Origin: Paraburkholderia atlantica
Lineage (GTDB): Bacteria > Pseudomonadota > Gammaproteobacteria > Burkholderiales > Burkholderiaceae
Direction: 5' to 3'
DNA: 64,000 nucleotides
Assembly: GCF_009362785.1 (NCBI RefSeq)
Contig: NZ_WHNQ01000014.1
Coordinates: 62,001-126,000 of the forward strand
The notes under the pieces were generated by a model. It saw nothing but the letters and a program-made list of their open reading frames with translations, did no database searches and was not told the origin of the DNA. Below, in pieces: positions 43,007 to 52,951 of the stretch. The translations under genes and the position numbers were made by a program. Within the stretch, counting starts at the first letter, position 1; each line of letters opens with the position of its first letter.

Positions 43007-44071
43007 ATGAGCTACCAGCTAACCATCGAGCCGATCGGCCACACGATCGACATCGGCGACGATCAGACCATTCTCGACGCCTGCCTGCGCGCCGGCGTGT
43101 GGCTGCCGCATGCGTGCTGCCACGGTTTGTGCGCGACCTGCAAGGTGCAGGTGGTCGACGGCGAGATCGAGCACGGCAACGCGTCGCCGTTCGCGTTGAT
43201 GGATTTCGAGCGCGACGAACGCAAGTGCCTCGCGTGCTGCGCGACCGCGCAATCGGATCTGACGATCGAAGCCGATATCGACGAGGACGTCGACGCGCGC
43301 CACTTTCCGGTCCGCGATTTCACAGGCCGCGTGAAGGACAGCATCGATCTGACGCCGACGATCAAGGGCATCTTCGTCGAGCTGGACGGCGACGGCATCG
43401 AGTTTCAGGCGGGGCAGTACGTGAACGTGCAGATTCCAGGCGAAGACACGCCGCGCGCGTTTTCGCTCGCTGGCAAGCCGGGTTCGTCGACGCTGATCGA
43501 ACTGAACGTGCGGCGCGTGCCGGGCGGCAAAGGCACCGGCTATCTGCACGAAGCGCTGAAACCGGGCGACGCGCTGCGTTTCAGCGGCCCGTTCGGCCGG
43601 TTCTTCGTGCGTGCGTCGGACCCGCAGCCCGTGATCCTGATCGCGGGCGGCTCGGGATTGTCGAGTCCGCGTTCGATGCTGCTCGATCTGCTCGAACAGG
43701 GCGACACGCGGCCGATCACGCTGGTGTACGGCGCGCGCGATCGCGCAGAGCTTTACTACCACGACGAGTTCACCGATCTGGCCGAGCGGCACGCGAATTT
43801 CACCTATGTGCCGGCGCTGTCGAACGAGGCCGACGGCAGTGCGTGGGAGGGTTTTCGCGGCTTCGTCCACGACGCCGCGAAGGCGCATTTCGGCGGCGAT
43901 TTTCGTGGCCACAAGGCGTATCTGTGCGGACCGCCGGTGATGATCGAAGCGTCGATCCGCGCGCTGATGCAGGGGCAGCTGTTCGAACGCGACATCTACA
44001 CGGAGAAATTCCTCAGCAATGCGGACGGCGCCGAAGCGCTCGCGAAAAGCCCGTTATTCAGGTCGATCTGA
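43007..44071 (+). CDS. dmpP: Phenol hydroxylase P5, NADH-dependent FAD/[2Fe-2S] reductase
   Basis: 354 residues. The N-terminal ferredoxin domain has Cys37, Cys42, Cys45 and Cys77. The FAD domain carries RAFSLAG (RxxS motif), and the NADH domain carries AGGSGLSSPRSML and the CGPP motif near the end. It passes electrons from NADH to the diiron centre. AAGAGGAGAG precedes ATG 43007. It is the last gene of the operon: no catechol 2,3-dioxygenase or other meta-pathway gene follows, and the next gene is on the other strand. Confidence 0.96.
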   Translation: MSYQLTIEPIGHTIDIGDDQTILDACLRAGVWLPHACCHGLCATCKVQVVDGEIEHGNASPFALMDFERDERKCLACCATAQSDLTIEADIDEDVDARHFPVRDFTGRVKDSIDLTPTIKGIFVELDGDGIEFQAGQYVNVQIPGEDTPRAFSLAGKPGSSTLIELNVRRVPGGKGTGYLHEALKPGDALRFSGPFGRFFVRASDPQPVILIAGGSGLSSPRSMLLDLLEQGDTRPITLVYGARDRAELYYHDEFTDLAERHANFTYVPALSNEADGSAWEGFRGFVHDAAKAHFGGDFRGHKAYLCGPPVMIEASIRALMQGQLFERDIYTEKFLSNADGAEALAKSPLFRSI

Positions 44072-44120
44072 AGCATCATGAACACACGTGCGCCACGGCG
44101 GCAAAGGTTCGGGGTTTGGA

Positions 44121-46793
44121 CTAGGACGCCGCTTCGGTGTGATCGAGCCATTGCGCGAGCTCGTGTCGCAACTGCGCGATATCGAGCGGCTTGCCGAGGA
44201 GCCGCGCACCCGGAATCGCCGCTCCGATCTCCGCGCTGCGACCGTAGCCCGACACCAGCAGCACGCGGATTGCGGGCTGTACTTGCCGCACCGCGCGCGC
44301 GAGTTCGTCGCCGGACATACCGGGCAGCTTGAGGTCGGTCAACAGCACGTCGTAGCGTTGGGTGCTCGCGAGCGGCAGCGCTGCTTCCGCGCTGGCGACC
44401 GCGGTGCACGCGAGACCTAGCGCGCCGAGCAGTTCGCCGAGCGCCTCGCGCGATTCGGTGTCGTCCTCGACGAACAGCACGCGTGCGGCTTCCTGGGCCG
44501 CGCGCGGCTGGGTCGCCTTTTGCGGTTTTCTCTTCGGCTCTTTTTTCAACCCTTTCGGCGGCGCCTGCGTCGCGCCATACATGGTGGCGCTTTCGTACGC
44601 CGCGGGCGGCACGCATGCGGCGATACGCGTCTCTCGCATGTCGGCCGCGCGGTCCGCGCGCGCCGCGCCCGCGCGTAGAACGTTACGCACCAGACGGGCG
44701 AGATCGTCGCGCCGGTACGGCTTGGACAGCAGCGTGATACCCGCGTCGAGCTTGCCGTGGTGGACGATTTCGTCGCGCGTATAGCCCGATGTGAACAGCG
44801 TGGGCAGCGGCGGAGTGCGCGCGGCCGCGCGTTGCGCGAGCTCGACGCTCTTCAGCTTGCCGGGCATCACGACGTCGGTAAACAGCAGGTCGATCGGCAC
44901 GTCGCTGTCGATGAACTCGAGCGCCGCGTCGCCGTTCGACGCGGTCAGCACCTTGTAGCCGAGCTGCGCGAGCATTTCGACCGCGGTCAGCCGCACGTCG
45001 GCATCGTCCTCGACGACGAGTATGGTTTCGCCGCCGCCGACCGACGCCGCGGTGCCGTCGACGGTCTCCGGCGTCTCCGCTTCGCAGCAGCGCGGAAAGA
45101 ACAGCGACACCGTCGTGCCGTGTCCCACTTCGCTTTCGATCGACACATGTCCGCCGCTTTGCCGCGCGAAGCCGAACACCATGGACAGGCCAAGGCCGGT
45201 GCCGTGGCCGTCGGGCTTGGTCGTGAAGAACGGTTCGAACACGTGTTGCAGCACTTCGGGCGGCATCCCCGAACCGGTGTCGGCAACCGAGAACTCCACG
45301 TATTCGCCGGGCGACAGCTCCGGTTTGCCGCGGCAGAACGCGGCGTCGAGCGTGCGGTTGGTCGCGCGCACGGTGAGCGCGCCGTCGGCGCGCATCGCGT
45401 CGCGCGCATTGATCGCAAGATTGAGCAGCGCGTTTTCGAGCTGATTGCGGTCGACCTGCACGTTCCACAGATCGTCGCTGAGCACCGTGTCGATCCGCAC
45501 CGTTTCGCCGAGCGCGCGGTGCAGCATTTCGCTCATGCCGGTCAGCAGGCGGCGCGGATTCAGCACGGTCGGTGACAGCGGCTGACGCCGCGCGAACGCG
45601 AGCAGATGCGCGGCGAGCTTCGCGCCGCGTTTGACGGCATCGGTCGCGGCGGATAGACGCCGCTGCGTGACGGGGTCGTCATCGGCGTCGGCGGCGAGCA
45701 TCTGCAGATTGCCGTTGATCACCTGCAGCACGTTGTTGAAGTCGTGTGCGACGCCGCCCGTCAGGCTGCCGATCGCTTCCATCTTCTGCGCCTGGCGCAA
45801 CTGCTCCTCGGCGAGCGCCCGCGCGGCGATCGAATCGGCGACGCGCTGCTCGAGTGTTTCGGTTAGCTGAAGAAGCTGCTGTTCGGCGATCTTGCGTTCG
45901 TGAATGTCGATCAGCACGCCTGGAAAGCGCGTCGGTTCGCCGTGTTCGTCGAACTGGCAGCGGCCGTTCGCCTGCACCCACATATAGCCGCCGTCGGGAC
46001 GCCGGATCCGGTACTCGGCGCGAAACGGCTCGCCGCTGCGGATCGCTTCGGCGGTCAGTCGATCGTTGAGCTGCTGGTCATCGGGATGGATCATCTGCGT
46101 GGCGGCATCGCGCGCGACGCCTCTCGAAGCTGTATCGCGCCCAAACGAAAAGGTGCGCGCGAAGCGTTCGTCGCCCGTGACCTCGCCCGTGCGCACGTCG
46201 AGCACCCAGGTGCCGAGCACCGCGCCGGTGTTCAGTGCAAGTTGCAGGCGTTCGTTGGTCTCGTGCAGTTCGGTTTCGGCTTGCTGGCGCAGCCGTTCGG
46301 TTAGCACCCGCCCGGTGGTTTCGACGACCATCGACAGCACGCCGGCCGGCGCGCCGCTGTCGCCTGCGACCGGGCTGTAGTACAGATCCATCCACACGTC
46401 TTCCGGCTTGCCGTCGCGCAGCAGCACGAGCGCCTTGTCGCGATACGACAGCGTGCCGCCGGCGAGACAGGTGACCATGACGTGATGATTGAAGTCGGCC
46501 ACTTCGGGCCAGCCATCTTCGACCGGGCGGCCGAGCAGATACGGATGCCGGCCGCCCGCGAAGACCGCGTAGGCGTCGTTGTAGATCATGTAGCCGGGCT
46601 CGTCCCACAGCAGCACGAGCGGCATCGGCGACGCGAGCATCGTCAGGACCGTCGAGGTCAGACTGCGCTGCCAGTTTTCGATCGCACCGAGGCTGGTCGC
46701 GCGCCAGTCGAATTCGCTGATGCGTCGCGCCATCTCGCCGCGCCAGCCGGCGCAGCCGTAGTCTTGTGCCGGAAAAGGCATGCAGCGCTCCAC
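44121..46793 (-). CDS. Hybrid sensor histidine kinase with two receiver domains
   Basis: 890-residue soluble kinase with no membrane helix. Two PAS-like domains come first (about 35-165 and 185-305; the second includes MIHPDDQ and a typical PAS/PAC RADGGYMWVQANGR-like strand). A coiled linker, His350 in GGVAHDFNNVLQVINGNLQML (HisKA of the HDFNN class) and an ATPase domain with HGTGLGLSMVFGFARQ follow. Receiver 1 has LLFTDVVMP. A basic KKEPKRKPQKA linker leads to receiver 2, which has LLTDLKLPGMSGDE. Phosphotransfer to an outside partner is likely. It converges on dmpP and is downstream of bcsC on the same strand, but 308 bases away; a role in either system is not shown. Confidence 0.9.
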   Translation of the reverse strand: MERCMPFPAQDYGCAGWRGEMARRISEFDWRATSLGAIENWQRSLTSTVLTMLASPMPLVLLWDEPGYMIYNDAYAVFAGGRHPYLLGRPVEDGWPEVADFNHHVMVTCLAGGTLSYRDKALVLLRDGKPEDVWMDLYYSPVAGDSGAPAGVLSMVVETTGRVLTERLRQQAETELHETNERLQLALNTGAVLGTWVLDVRTGEVTGDERFARTFSFGRDTASRGVARDAATQMIHPDDQQLNDRLTAEAIRSGEPFRAEYRIRRPDGGYMWVQANGRCQFDEHGEPTRFPGVLIDIHERKIAEQQLLQLTETLEQRVADSIAARALAEEQLRQAQKMEAIGSLTGGVAHDFNNVLQVINGNLQMLAADADDDPVTQRRLSAATDAVKRGAKLAAHLLAFARRQPLSPTVLNPRRLLTGMSEMLHRALGETVRIDTVLSDDLWNVQVDRNQLENALLNLAINARDAMRADGALTVRATNRTLDAAFCRGKPELSPGEYVEFSVADTGSGMPPEVLQHVFEPFFTTKPDGHGTGLGLSMVFGFARQSGGHVSIESEVGHGTTVSLFFPRCCEAETPETVDGTAASVGGGETILVVEDDADVRLTAVEMLAQLGYKVLTASNGDAALEFIDSDVPIDLLFTDVVMPGKLKSVELAQRAAARTPPLPTLFTSGYTRDEIVHHGKLDAGITLLSKPYRRDDLARLVRNVLRAGAARADRAADMRETRIAACVPPAAYESATMYGATQAPPKGLKKEPKRKPQKATQPRAAQEAARVLFVEDDTESREALGELLGALGLACTAVASAEAALPLASTQRYDVLLTDLKLPGMSGDELARAVRQVQPAIRVLLVSGYGRSAEIGAAIPGARLLGKPLDIAQLRHELAQWLDHTEAAS

Positions 46794-47101
46794 CTGAATT
46801 CACGTCGAAAATGGTCGGCTCGGGACCGAAGCTTCGCAGGCTTCGCGCAGTCTCGCGAGCTGCAATTATTGTATGGCACATCGCCGTACCGTTTACGCTT
46901 CGCGGACGCTATTCGGGGTTTTGCCGGGTAAGCAGCCCTGTCCGAAAACGTACCGATTCGGCACATCGTTCGATGCACGGGCAACATTTACCGCGAGGCG
47001 CGTTTGCAGCGCAGCGAAAGCGGAAGAAGCGCCCGCATTTCCGGCATGGATCGATACGCGACGTACGCGCTATGCGAGGGAATGCGAATGAACGTGAGGC
47101 G
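46794..47101. other. Intergenic region between bcsC and hybrid kinase
   Basis: 308 bases with no gene that I can support. Both flanking genes are on the minus strand, so the promoter of the kinase should lie here. A short AT-rich patch around 46862-46880 is the only candidate. I see no terminator hairpin with a T run for the cellulose operon. Confidence 0.4.
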
Positions 47102-50100
47102 TCAGTTGGACAACGACAGATACTGCGACGTCAACGGCACCGGCGGAAACGGCTGCAAGCCGGTCTGCTTGTTGAAGCTGTAGCGCACGTACACGGCCGC
47201 GAGCCACTCGCGATACTGATAAGCGTTGCCGAGCGACGCGGTTGCCCCGACCGCGAGCTGCGGCGCGAGCTGATATTCGCCGACGCCGCTGATCGAATAC
47301 GACACGCCGGTCTTGCTCTGGCCCGGGTAGACGGCGGTCAGACCGTTGCCGAGGGATTGCGCGGCGGCGGCCGCGTCGCCCTGGCGCGACGAGCCGTCGT
47401 TCAGCGGGAAGTAGTTCGACGCATCCTCGCGGTAATGCTGCACGCCGATCGAGCCCTTCACGTCGTACGTGAACAGGCCTGCGCGGCCCGACCATTCGAC
47501 CGGCAGATTCAGGATCACGTACTGCTGCGGACTGAAGTAGCCGCCCTGGCCGTACGTGAAGAACGACAGATTGCGGTTGTAGCCCATGATCGTCGTGTTT
47601 ACGCCGACCGTCAGCGTCTGGTCGGCGTCTTTCAGCAGACGCGTGTAGACGCCTCCGCCGCCCTTGACCGCGTTGTTGCTCGGCACGTTGGTGCCCATGT
47701 AGTGCTGATACGCCGCGTTCACGTACAGGCCGCTGGTGCCGTCGTCCCACGTGAGGCTGGCGCGCACGCCGTTCGACGTGACGCCGCCCCATTCGAGGCC
47801 GGCGGCCGCATCGCGCGCGCCCGCGTACGACAGCAGGCTGTCGGTCACCGCGCGCCGCGCGACCGCGATCGAGTACGACACCTTGTCGGTGATGCCGCCG
47901 TTGTACTGCGCGCCGCCGACGACGTTGGTCTCGCGGAAGCCGATCGGTGTCACGCCGATATCGCCGCTGATGCTGCGGCTGTCATAGCCGACCGACAGGC
48001 CCACGCCGCTCGCGGTCTGGCTGCCGTAGTTGTTGGTGCCGTTCACCGCCGCCGATTCCGACGACGCGGTCGAAAGCCCCGCGCCGAAGCGCGCGAGCGT
48101 CGACGTGCTGTTCGACGCGGTGCCGGCGTCGAGCGTGACCGGGGTCGCGGTCACGACCACGTGACCGTTGCCCGCCTTGATGCGCCCCTCTACCGGCGCC
48201 TCGATGTCGGTCAGCGCCGACAGGCCGTCCTCGCCGACGCGATTGCGGAAGATCAGGCCGCCCGACACGGTGCTCGACTGCTCGCGATTGATCTGCGCGA
48301 GCTCCTCGGCGACGCCGAGCGTCTGCGCGTTCGCGACGTTCGGCTGCGGGTTGTTGCGCGCGTTGCTGCCGGGCGGGTAGTACGGCTGCGCGTAGCCGGC
48401 CGGCGGTTGCGGAATGTACGGCTGCTGCGCGTAGTAGCCCTGGTTCGGGTAAGGCTGCTGCGGTTGATAGGGCTGCTGCTGCGGGTACGGCTGATATGGC
48501 TGATACGGCTGCGCATAGCCCTGCTGCTGCGGATAGGGCGGCGGTTGCTGCGCATAGACCGGCGCCGGTTGGCTCGTTTTCGCGGTGCTCTTCTTCGTGT
48601 TCTTCTTCGCGCTGGTGCGTGTCGATCCGTACGGCAGCGGCGTCGTCGACGCGGCGTTGGCCTGCGCTTCGCGAGCGGCCGGCGACATCGGCCAGGGTGT
48701 GGCCGCATAGCCGTCCTGCGCGCCGTAGGGCTGCTGCGGATACGCCTGCTGCTGCGCATAAGGCTGCGGCTGCGGATAACCCGCGTTGTACTGCTGCTGC
48801 GGCATCGGCATCGGCTGCGTGGGCGCCGGGCCTTGCCCCGGATAAGGCTGCAACGGCGCGCCGGACTGGCTCGAGCCGTAGGATTCCTGGCCGTAGCCGC
48901 CGACCTCGGCGGCGGAGCGGGGTGCTCCATACGGTGCGGCGACGGGCGCGGGTTGCGCGGCAGGCGCGTTATAGGGCGTCGCGGCGGGCGCCGTATAAGG
49001 CGCGACATACGGCGCGGGCGGAGGGGGCGGCGGATAGTTCGGCACGGTCTGCGTCGGCGAGGAAGACTGCGTGTTCAGGAACGGGAGCGCGGGACGCGCG
49101 GCATTATCGGCGTCGCTCGAAGTCGCGATCGCCGTCTTGCCTTCGAATGGATTGGTGCCCGGTAGCGGCGTCGCGCCGATCTGGCTCATCGCCGCTTCCC
49201 AGCCGCGCGGCACGTTGCCGCCTGCGGTACGGGGCGCATTCGCGACCAGCGGCGTATTGGCCGCGACCAGCGAGCGTTGCAGATAGGTCGACGCGAGCGA
49301 CAGATTGCCTTGGGCGCGATACATGCGGCCCACCGTCGCGAGCACGCCCGGATCGTTGGGTGCGAGGGCGAGCGCCTGGTTCGCGAGCGTTTCCGCGTAG
49401 CTGAACTGCTTCGAGCCGGCCGCGGCCGAGATCGCCGCCTGCAGCAGGCTCAGGTCGTCGGGGCGGCGCTGCAGCGCGACGCGGAAGCTCGTGAGCGCGT
49501 TGCGGTCGTCGCCCGCGCTCGCATACATGCGCCCGAGCGCGGCCTGCAGGTCGGGGTTGTCGGGCATCGCGGCGAGCCACGGCGCGATCACCTCGTAGGC
49601 GCTCGCAAGATCGCCGCGCAGGCGTACTGCGTCAGCCTGTCGGATCACGATGCCGAGATTCAGGTTGTTGAAGTCGGTGCGCTGCTGCGGCGTCAGTTGC
49701 ATGCTCTGCAACTGGCGCATCACATTGCCGAGCTCGGCCTGCTGGCCTGCCGCGGACAGAATGCCTGCGTATTGCAGCAGCAGATCGGTGTTGCCGGGCG
49801 CCGCGCTCATCGCTGCGCGCACGAGACTCAGCGCGCGAGTCGGATCGCCGGCCTGCTGGTACGCGCTGGCGATCACGCCGATCAGCTCGGGATTGTTGCC
49901 GGCCACCGGCTCGGCGGCGCGCAAGGTCGCGATGGCCTGCTGCGTCTGGCCGTTCTTCGCCATGCGCGTCGCGAGATCGGCCTGCTGATGCACCCACAGC
50001 CGATGCTGCAGCGTCGTCATCGCGTCGGTGCGCTGCGCGGGCGCAATGCGGTCGAGCTGCGCGAGACCGGTCGACCAGTCCTGCGTTTCCGCCGACAGCA

Positions 50101-51754
50101 ACGCGCTCGCGTACAGCGCATCGGTCATGTCCGGATGGGTGGCGAGCAGGCCGTCCATCATGCTGCGCGCATTCGCGACCGCGCCCTGGCGCACGTAGAT
50201 GCGCGCGAGGTCGAGCCGCAGCCACGGATCGTCGGGCTTGTTCAGCAGCGCGTCCTCGAACAGGCTGCGCGCGGTGCCGAGATCGCCACGCGCTTCGGCC
50301 GCGCGTGCCTGCGCCGCCTGTGCTTCGCCGCGCAAACGGTCGATGCCGCCGACCTTCGCTTGCTGCTCCGCGTTCAGCTGATTGGCGAACTGCAGCGCCT
50401 CGTCGGCGCGGCCCTGCGCGGCGAGCGCGCCGACGAGGCCGCGAATCGCGTCGGGGTTGTCGGCCTGGCGGCGCAGCGCCATCCGGTACGCCTGCTCGGC
50501 GCCGGCCGGGTCGCCGGTCTGAAGCAGCATTTCGCCGAGCTGCACCTGCGCGGTCACGTCGGACGGATTCAGCGCGATCGCGCGCTCGAACAGCGCCTTC
50601 GCCTTCGCGAACTCGCCATTGCTGCGCGCGCCGATCGCTTCGCTGGTGTAGGTCCAGTAGGTCGCGCTGTCGAGCGCGGTTTTCCAGCGCGCCGGATTGG
50701 GGCCGCGCGAGGCGCGCTCCAGGTAGTTGCGCGCGTCGGCGAAATGCTCCTGCTTCAGCGCGGCGATGCCCATGCCGCCTAGCGCGTCGGTATCGTTAGG
50801 ACTGTTTGCGAGCACCGACGAGAACCTGGCGCGCGCGGTCACGATGTCGTCGCGGTCGAGCGCGGCGAAGCCCTCGGCGATCACGCGGCCGCGCGCGTCG
50901 GCGGCGGCGTTTTGCTGCGCGCGGGCACGCGCCGCGGCGTCCTGCTGCACCATCGATTCGTAGCGGGCCTTCACGGCGGCATCTTCACCGGCGGTCTGGA
51001 AGAACGACTCGTACAGCGCGGCGTCGGAGGGTCGCGCGTCGAGCCATAGCAGCGCCTGGCGCCAGCTCTTTTTCGCCGCCGCGCCGACCGAGGTGTCGCC
51101 CGCGAGCTTCTGCAGCCGCGCGATGCCGTCGCGCCGCGTGACGTCGCGATAGGTCAGATGCTGCGCGTACGCGAGCGCGAAGCGCGGGTCGTTCGGGTTG
51201 TCGTGCGCGAGCTGTTCGAGGCCGCGGCGCGCTTCGTCCCAGCCCTGCGGCGTCGCCGACAGCGCCTGGTAGTACTCGAGCTGCAACTGCGGCGTGGCGG
51301 GCTTGCCGGTCAGCGCGCGCTGATACTCCTGCGCCGCGCTCGCGCTTTGTCCGGCTTGCGCGAGCCGGCGCGCTTCGTTGATCGTCTGATCGCGCGGGCT
51401 GGTCTGGCCCAGCCGGCGGCCGAGCTCATCGAGATTCGGATAGTTCGGCGCGGCCGCCTTCAGCCGCGCGAGGTATTGCTGCGCGCCGGCCGCGTCCTTG
51501 CGGTCGGCCAGCACCATGCCCATGCCGAACAGCGCGTCGGGCTGCTTCGGATCGATGCTAAGCACCTTCTGCCACGCCTGCTCGGCGAGGTCGCCGCGCC
51601 GATGCGACTGCCAGTACTTGCCCTGATCGATCAGCACGCTCAGCGGATCCTTGGTCGCCTGCGCGAGCGCATCGGGCGCTGTCGCGGCCGCGCAGAGCAC
51701 CGCGCCAAGGGACAGCGCGATACGCAGCGACGCGGCGAGAGCGTTCAATCGCAT
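47102..51754 (-). CDS. bcsC: Cellulose export TPR/outer-membrane barrel protein BcsC
   Basis: 1550 residues, well above the roughly 1150 of E. coli BcsC. The signal peptide ends near PDALA-QATKD. About 860 residues of TPR helices follow, which bind peptidoglycan and organise the periplasmic channel. Roughly residues 895-1135 are a Pro/Gln/Tyr/Ala-rich, repetitive segment. The last about 400 residues are the BCSC_C beta-barrel domain ending LTSQYLSLSN. GGAGGGC precedes the start, which overlaps bcsZ by 10 bases. It is the last gene of the cellulose operon and forms the outer-membrane pore. Confidence 0.94.
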   Translation of the reverse strand: MRLNALAASLRIALSLGAVLCAAATAPDALAQATKDPLSVLIDQGKYWQSHRRGDLAEQAWQKVLSIDPKQPDALFGMGMVLADRKDAAGAQQYLARLKAAAPNYPNLDELGRRLGQTSPRDQTINEARRLAQAGQSASAAQEYQRALTGKPATPQLQLEYYQALSATPQGWDEARRGLEQLAHDNPNDPRFALAYAQHLTYRDVTRRDGIARLQKLAGDTSVGAAAKKSWRQALLWLDARPSDAALYESFFQTAGEDAAVKARYESMVQQDAAARARAQQNAAADARGRVIAEGFAALDRDDIVTARARFSSVLANSPNDTDALGGMGIAALKQEHFADARNYLERASRGPNPARWKTALDSATYWTYTSEAIGARSNGEFAKAKALFERAIALNPSDVTAQVQLGEMLLQTGDPAGAEQAYRMALRRQADNPDAIRGLVGALAAQGRADEALQFANQLNAEQQAKVGGIDRLRGEAQAAQARAAEARGDLGTARSLFEDALLNKPDDPWLRLDLARIYVRQGAVANARSMMDGLLATHPDMTDALYASALLSAETQDWSTGLAQLDRIAPAQRTDAMTTLQHRLWVHQQADLATRMAKNGQTQQAIATLRAAEPVAGNNPELIGVIASAYQQAGDPTRALSLVRAAMSAAPGNTDLLLQYAGILSAAGQQAELGNVMRQLQSMQLTPQQRTDFNNLNLGIVIRQADAVRLRGDLASAYEVIAPWLAAMPDNPDLQAALGRMYASAGDDRNALTSFRVALQRRPDDLSLLQAAISAAAGSKQFSYAETLANQALALAPNDPGVLATVGRMYRAQGNLSLASTYLQRSLVAANTPLVANAPRTAGGNVPRGWEAAMSQIGATPLPGTNPFEGKTAIATSSDADNAARPALPFLNTQSSSPTQTVPNYPPPPPPAPYVAPYTAPAATPYNAPAAQPAPVAAPYGAPRSAAEVGGYGQESYGSSQSGAPLQPYPGQGPAPTQPMPMPQQQYNAGYPQPQPYAQQQAYPQQPYGAQDGYAATPWPMSPAAREAQANAASTTPLPYGSTRTSAKKNTKKSTAKTSQPAPVYAQQPPPYPQQQGYAQPYQPYQPYPQQQPYQPQQPYPNQGYYAQQPYIPQPPAGYAQPYYPPGSNARNNPQPNVANAQTLGVAEELAQINREQSSTVSGGLIFRNRVGEDGLSALTDIEAPVEGRIKAGNGHVVVTATPVTLDAGTASNSTSTLARFGAGLSTASSESAAVNGTNNYGSQTASGVGLSVGYDSRSISGDIGVTPIGFRETNVVGGAQYNGGITDKVSYSIAVARRAVTDSLLSYAGARDAAAGLEWGGVTSNGVRASLTWDDGTSGLYVNAAYQHYMGTNVPSNNAVKGGGGVYTRLLKDADQTLTVGVNTTIMGYNRNLSFFTYGQGGYFSPQQYVILNLPVEWSGRAGLFTYDVKGSIGVQHYREDASNYFPLNDGSSRQGDAAAAAQSLGNGLTAVYPGQSKTGVSYSISGVGEYQLAPQLAVGATASLGNAYQYREWLAAVYVRYSFNKQTGLQPFPPVPLTSQYLSLSN

Positions 51755-52941
51755 GCGGCCCTCCAGGCGGGCACGAGGCTGCCGGCTTCATCGAAGCGGT
51801 AGCGTCCATCGATGAACCCTGTGCCGAACAGACCGAGCACACGATCGTAGTACACCGGTTCGCGGCCCGGCACGCTCGCGTCGAGCGCGGCGAGCCGCGT
51901 GCGCGCGAGGCCGAGGCCATGCTCGTCGCCCAGCGTCTTGAAGTAAGGCGCGAGCGCGCCCCAGTAGCTGAGCGGGCCTTCGCCGCTCGACGCGCCGGTG
52001 GTCGACGACACCTTCTCCGGCGGGAAGCCGTTCTGCGCGACCTTCGCGCGCATGCCGCCGAGCGCGCCGAGCCACGGCTTCGCGAGCGGATCGGCGGGCG
52101 ACGCGAGGCCGGCCCACAAATAGACGCGGATCGCGTCGTAGCTGCCGACGTCGCCGTGCTTAGGATCGACGACGAACCGGCCGTTCTGCCACGCCGCCCA
52201 GTCGGGCGCGAAGCCTTGCGGCGACACGGTTTTGACGAACTGATAGGCGTTGTCGGCGAGCTTGGCCCACGGGCCGTCCGGCACCTCGTGCGCGAGCGCG
52301 CGCAGCAGCGGCAGCGGCAGATAGCTCGGATTCAGGCGCGTGACGCCGCCGTTCCTGAAACCCTGCGCGCCCGGCAGCAGCATCGGCCCGAGACCGGACA
52401 GATTCGCGACTTCGTCGTGCGCGATGCGCTCGGCGAGCGCCCGCCCGAGCTGCGTGTAGGCGGGGTTGTGCCACAGGCGGCCGGCCTGCAGCAGGTCGTA
52501 GGCGATCCAGAGGTCGGAATCCGATGCCGAATTCGGATCGAGGACGCCGTACGAGCCGTCCGGTTTTTTGCCCCATTGCCACGCGGGCAGCCGCAGGTTC
52601 TGCGCGTCGAACTGGTCGCCAGCGAGATTCGCGCGGGTCCAGCCGAGCAGCTTGTCGAAGGTCGCGCGGTCGTTGGCGACCAGCGCGAAAAAGAGCGCGT
52701 AGGACTGGCCTTCCGAAGTGGTCTGCTGGGTCGGCGTCGAGTAGTCGATCACGCGGCCGTCGGCCTGCACGAAGCGTTGCACGAAGGTTCGCCACGCACT
52801 CCAGTCGCCGCAGGCGGCGCCGTTCTGCGCGGCCTGAGCGGGGCTGCTCGAAGCCGCAAGACTCGCCGACGCCGCAATGCCGATACCGAGCGCCAGCGCA
52901 AAAGAGGTTCTTCTGCCGATCCGAAACCGCATACGAGTCAT
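51745..52941 (-). CDS. bcsZ: Periplasmic endo-beta-1,4-glucanase BcsZ (GH8)
   Basis: 398 residues with a signal peptide (cleavage near PAQA-AQNGA) and a glycoside hydrolase family 8 (alpha/alpha)6 barrel. Glu77 in TSEGQSYAL fits the catalytic acid, and DSDLWIAYDLL holds conserved aspartates. In cellulose operons the enzyme trims or releases misassembled chains during export. It lies 10 bases after bcsB and overlaps bcsC by 10 bases. Confidence 0.95.
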   Translation of the reverse strand: MTRMRFRIGRRTSFALALGIGIAASASLAASSSPAQAAQNGAACGDWSAWRTFVQRFVQADGRVIDYSTPTQQTTSEGQSYALFFALVANDRATFDKLLGWTRANLAGDQFDAQNLRLPAWQWGKKPDGSYGVLDPNSASDSDLWIAYDLLQAGRLWHNPAYTQLGRALAERIAHDEVANLSGLGPMLLPGAQGFRNGGVTRLNPSYLPLPLLRALAHEVPDGPWAKLADNAYQFVKTVSPQGFAPDWAAWQNGRFVVDPKHGDVGSYDAIRVYLWAGLASPADPLAKPWLGALGGMRAKVAQNGFPPEKVSSTTGASSGEGPLSYWGALAPYFKTLGDEHGLGLARTRLAALDASVPGREPVYYDRVLGLFGTGFIDGRYRFDEAGSLVPAWRAACD

Positions 52942-52951
52942 ATCCGTTCCA

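Noticed and set aside
46766..49165. Long plus-strand open frame opposite bcsC
   Set aside because: It is Arg-rich with no domain and is antisense to well-recognised BcsC codons; a product of high GC content.
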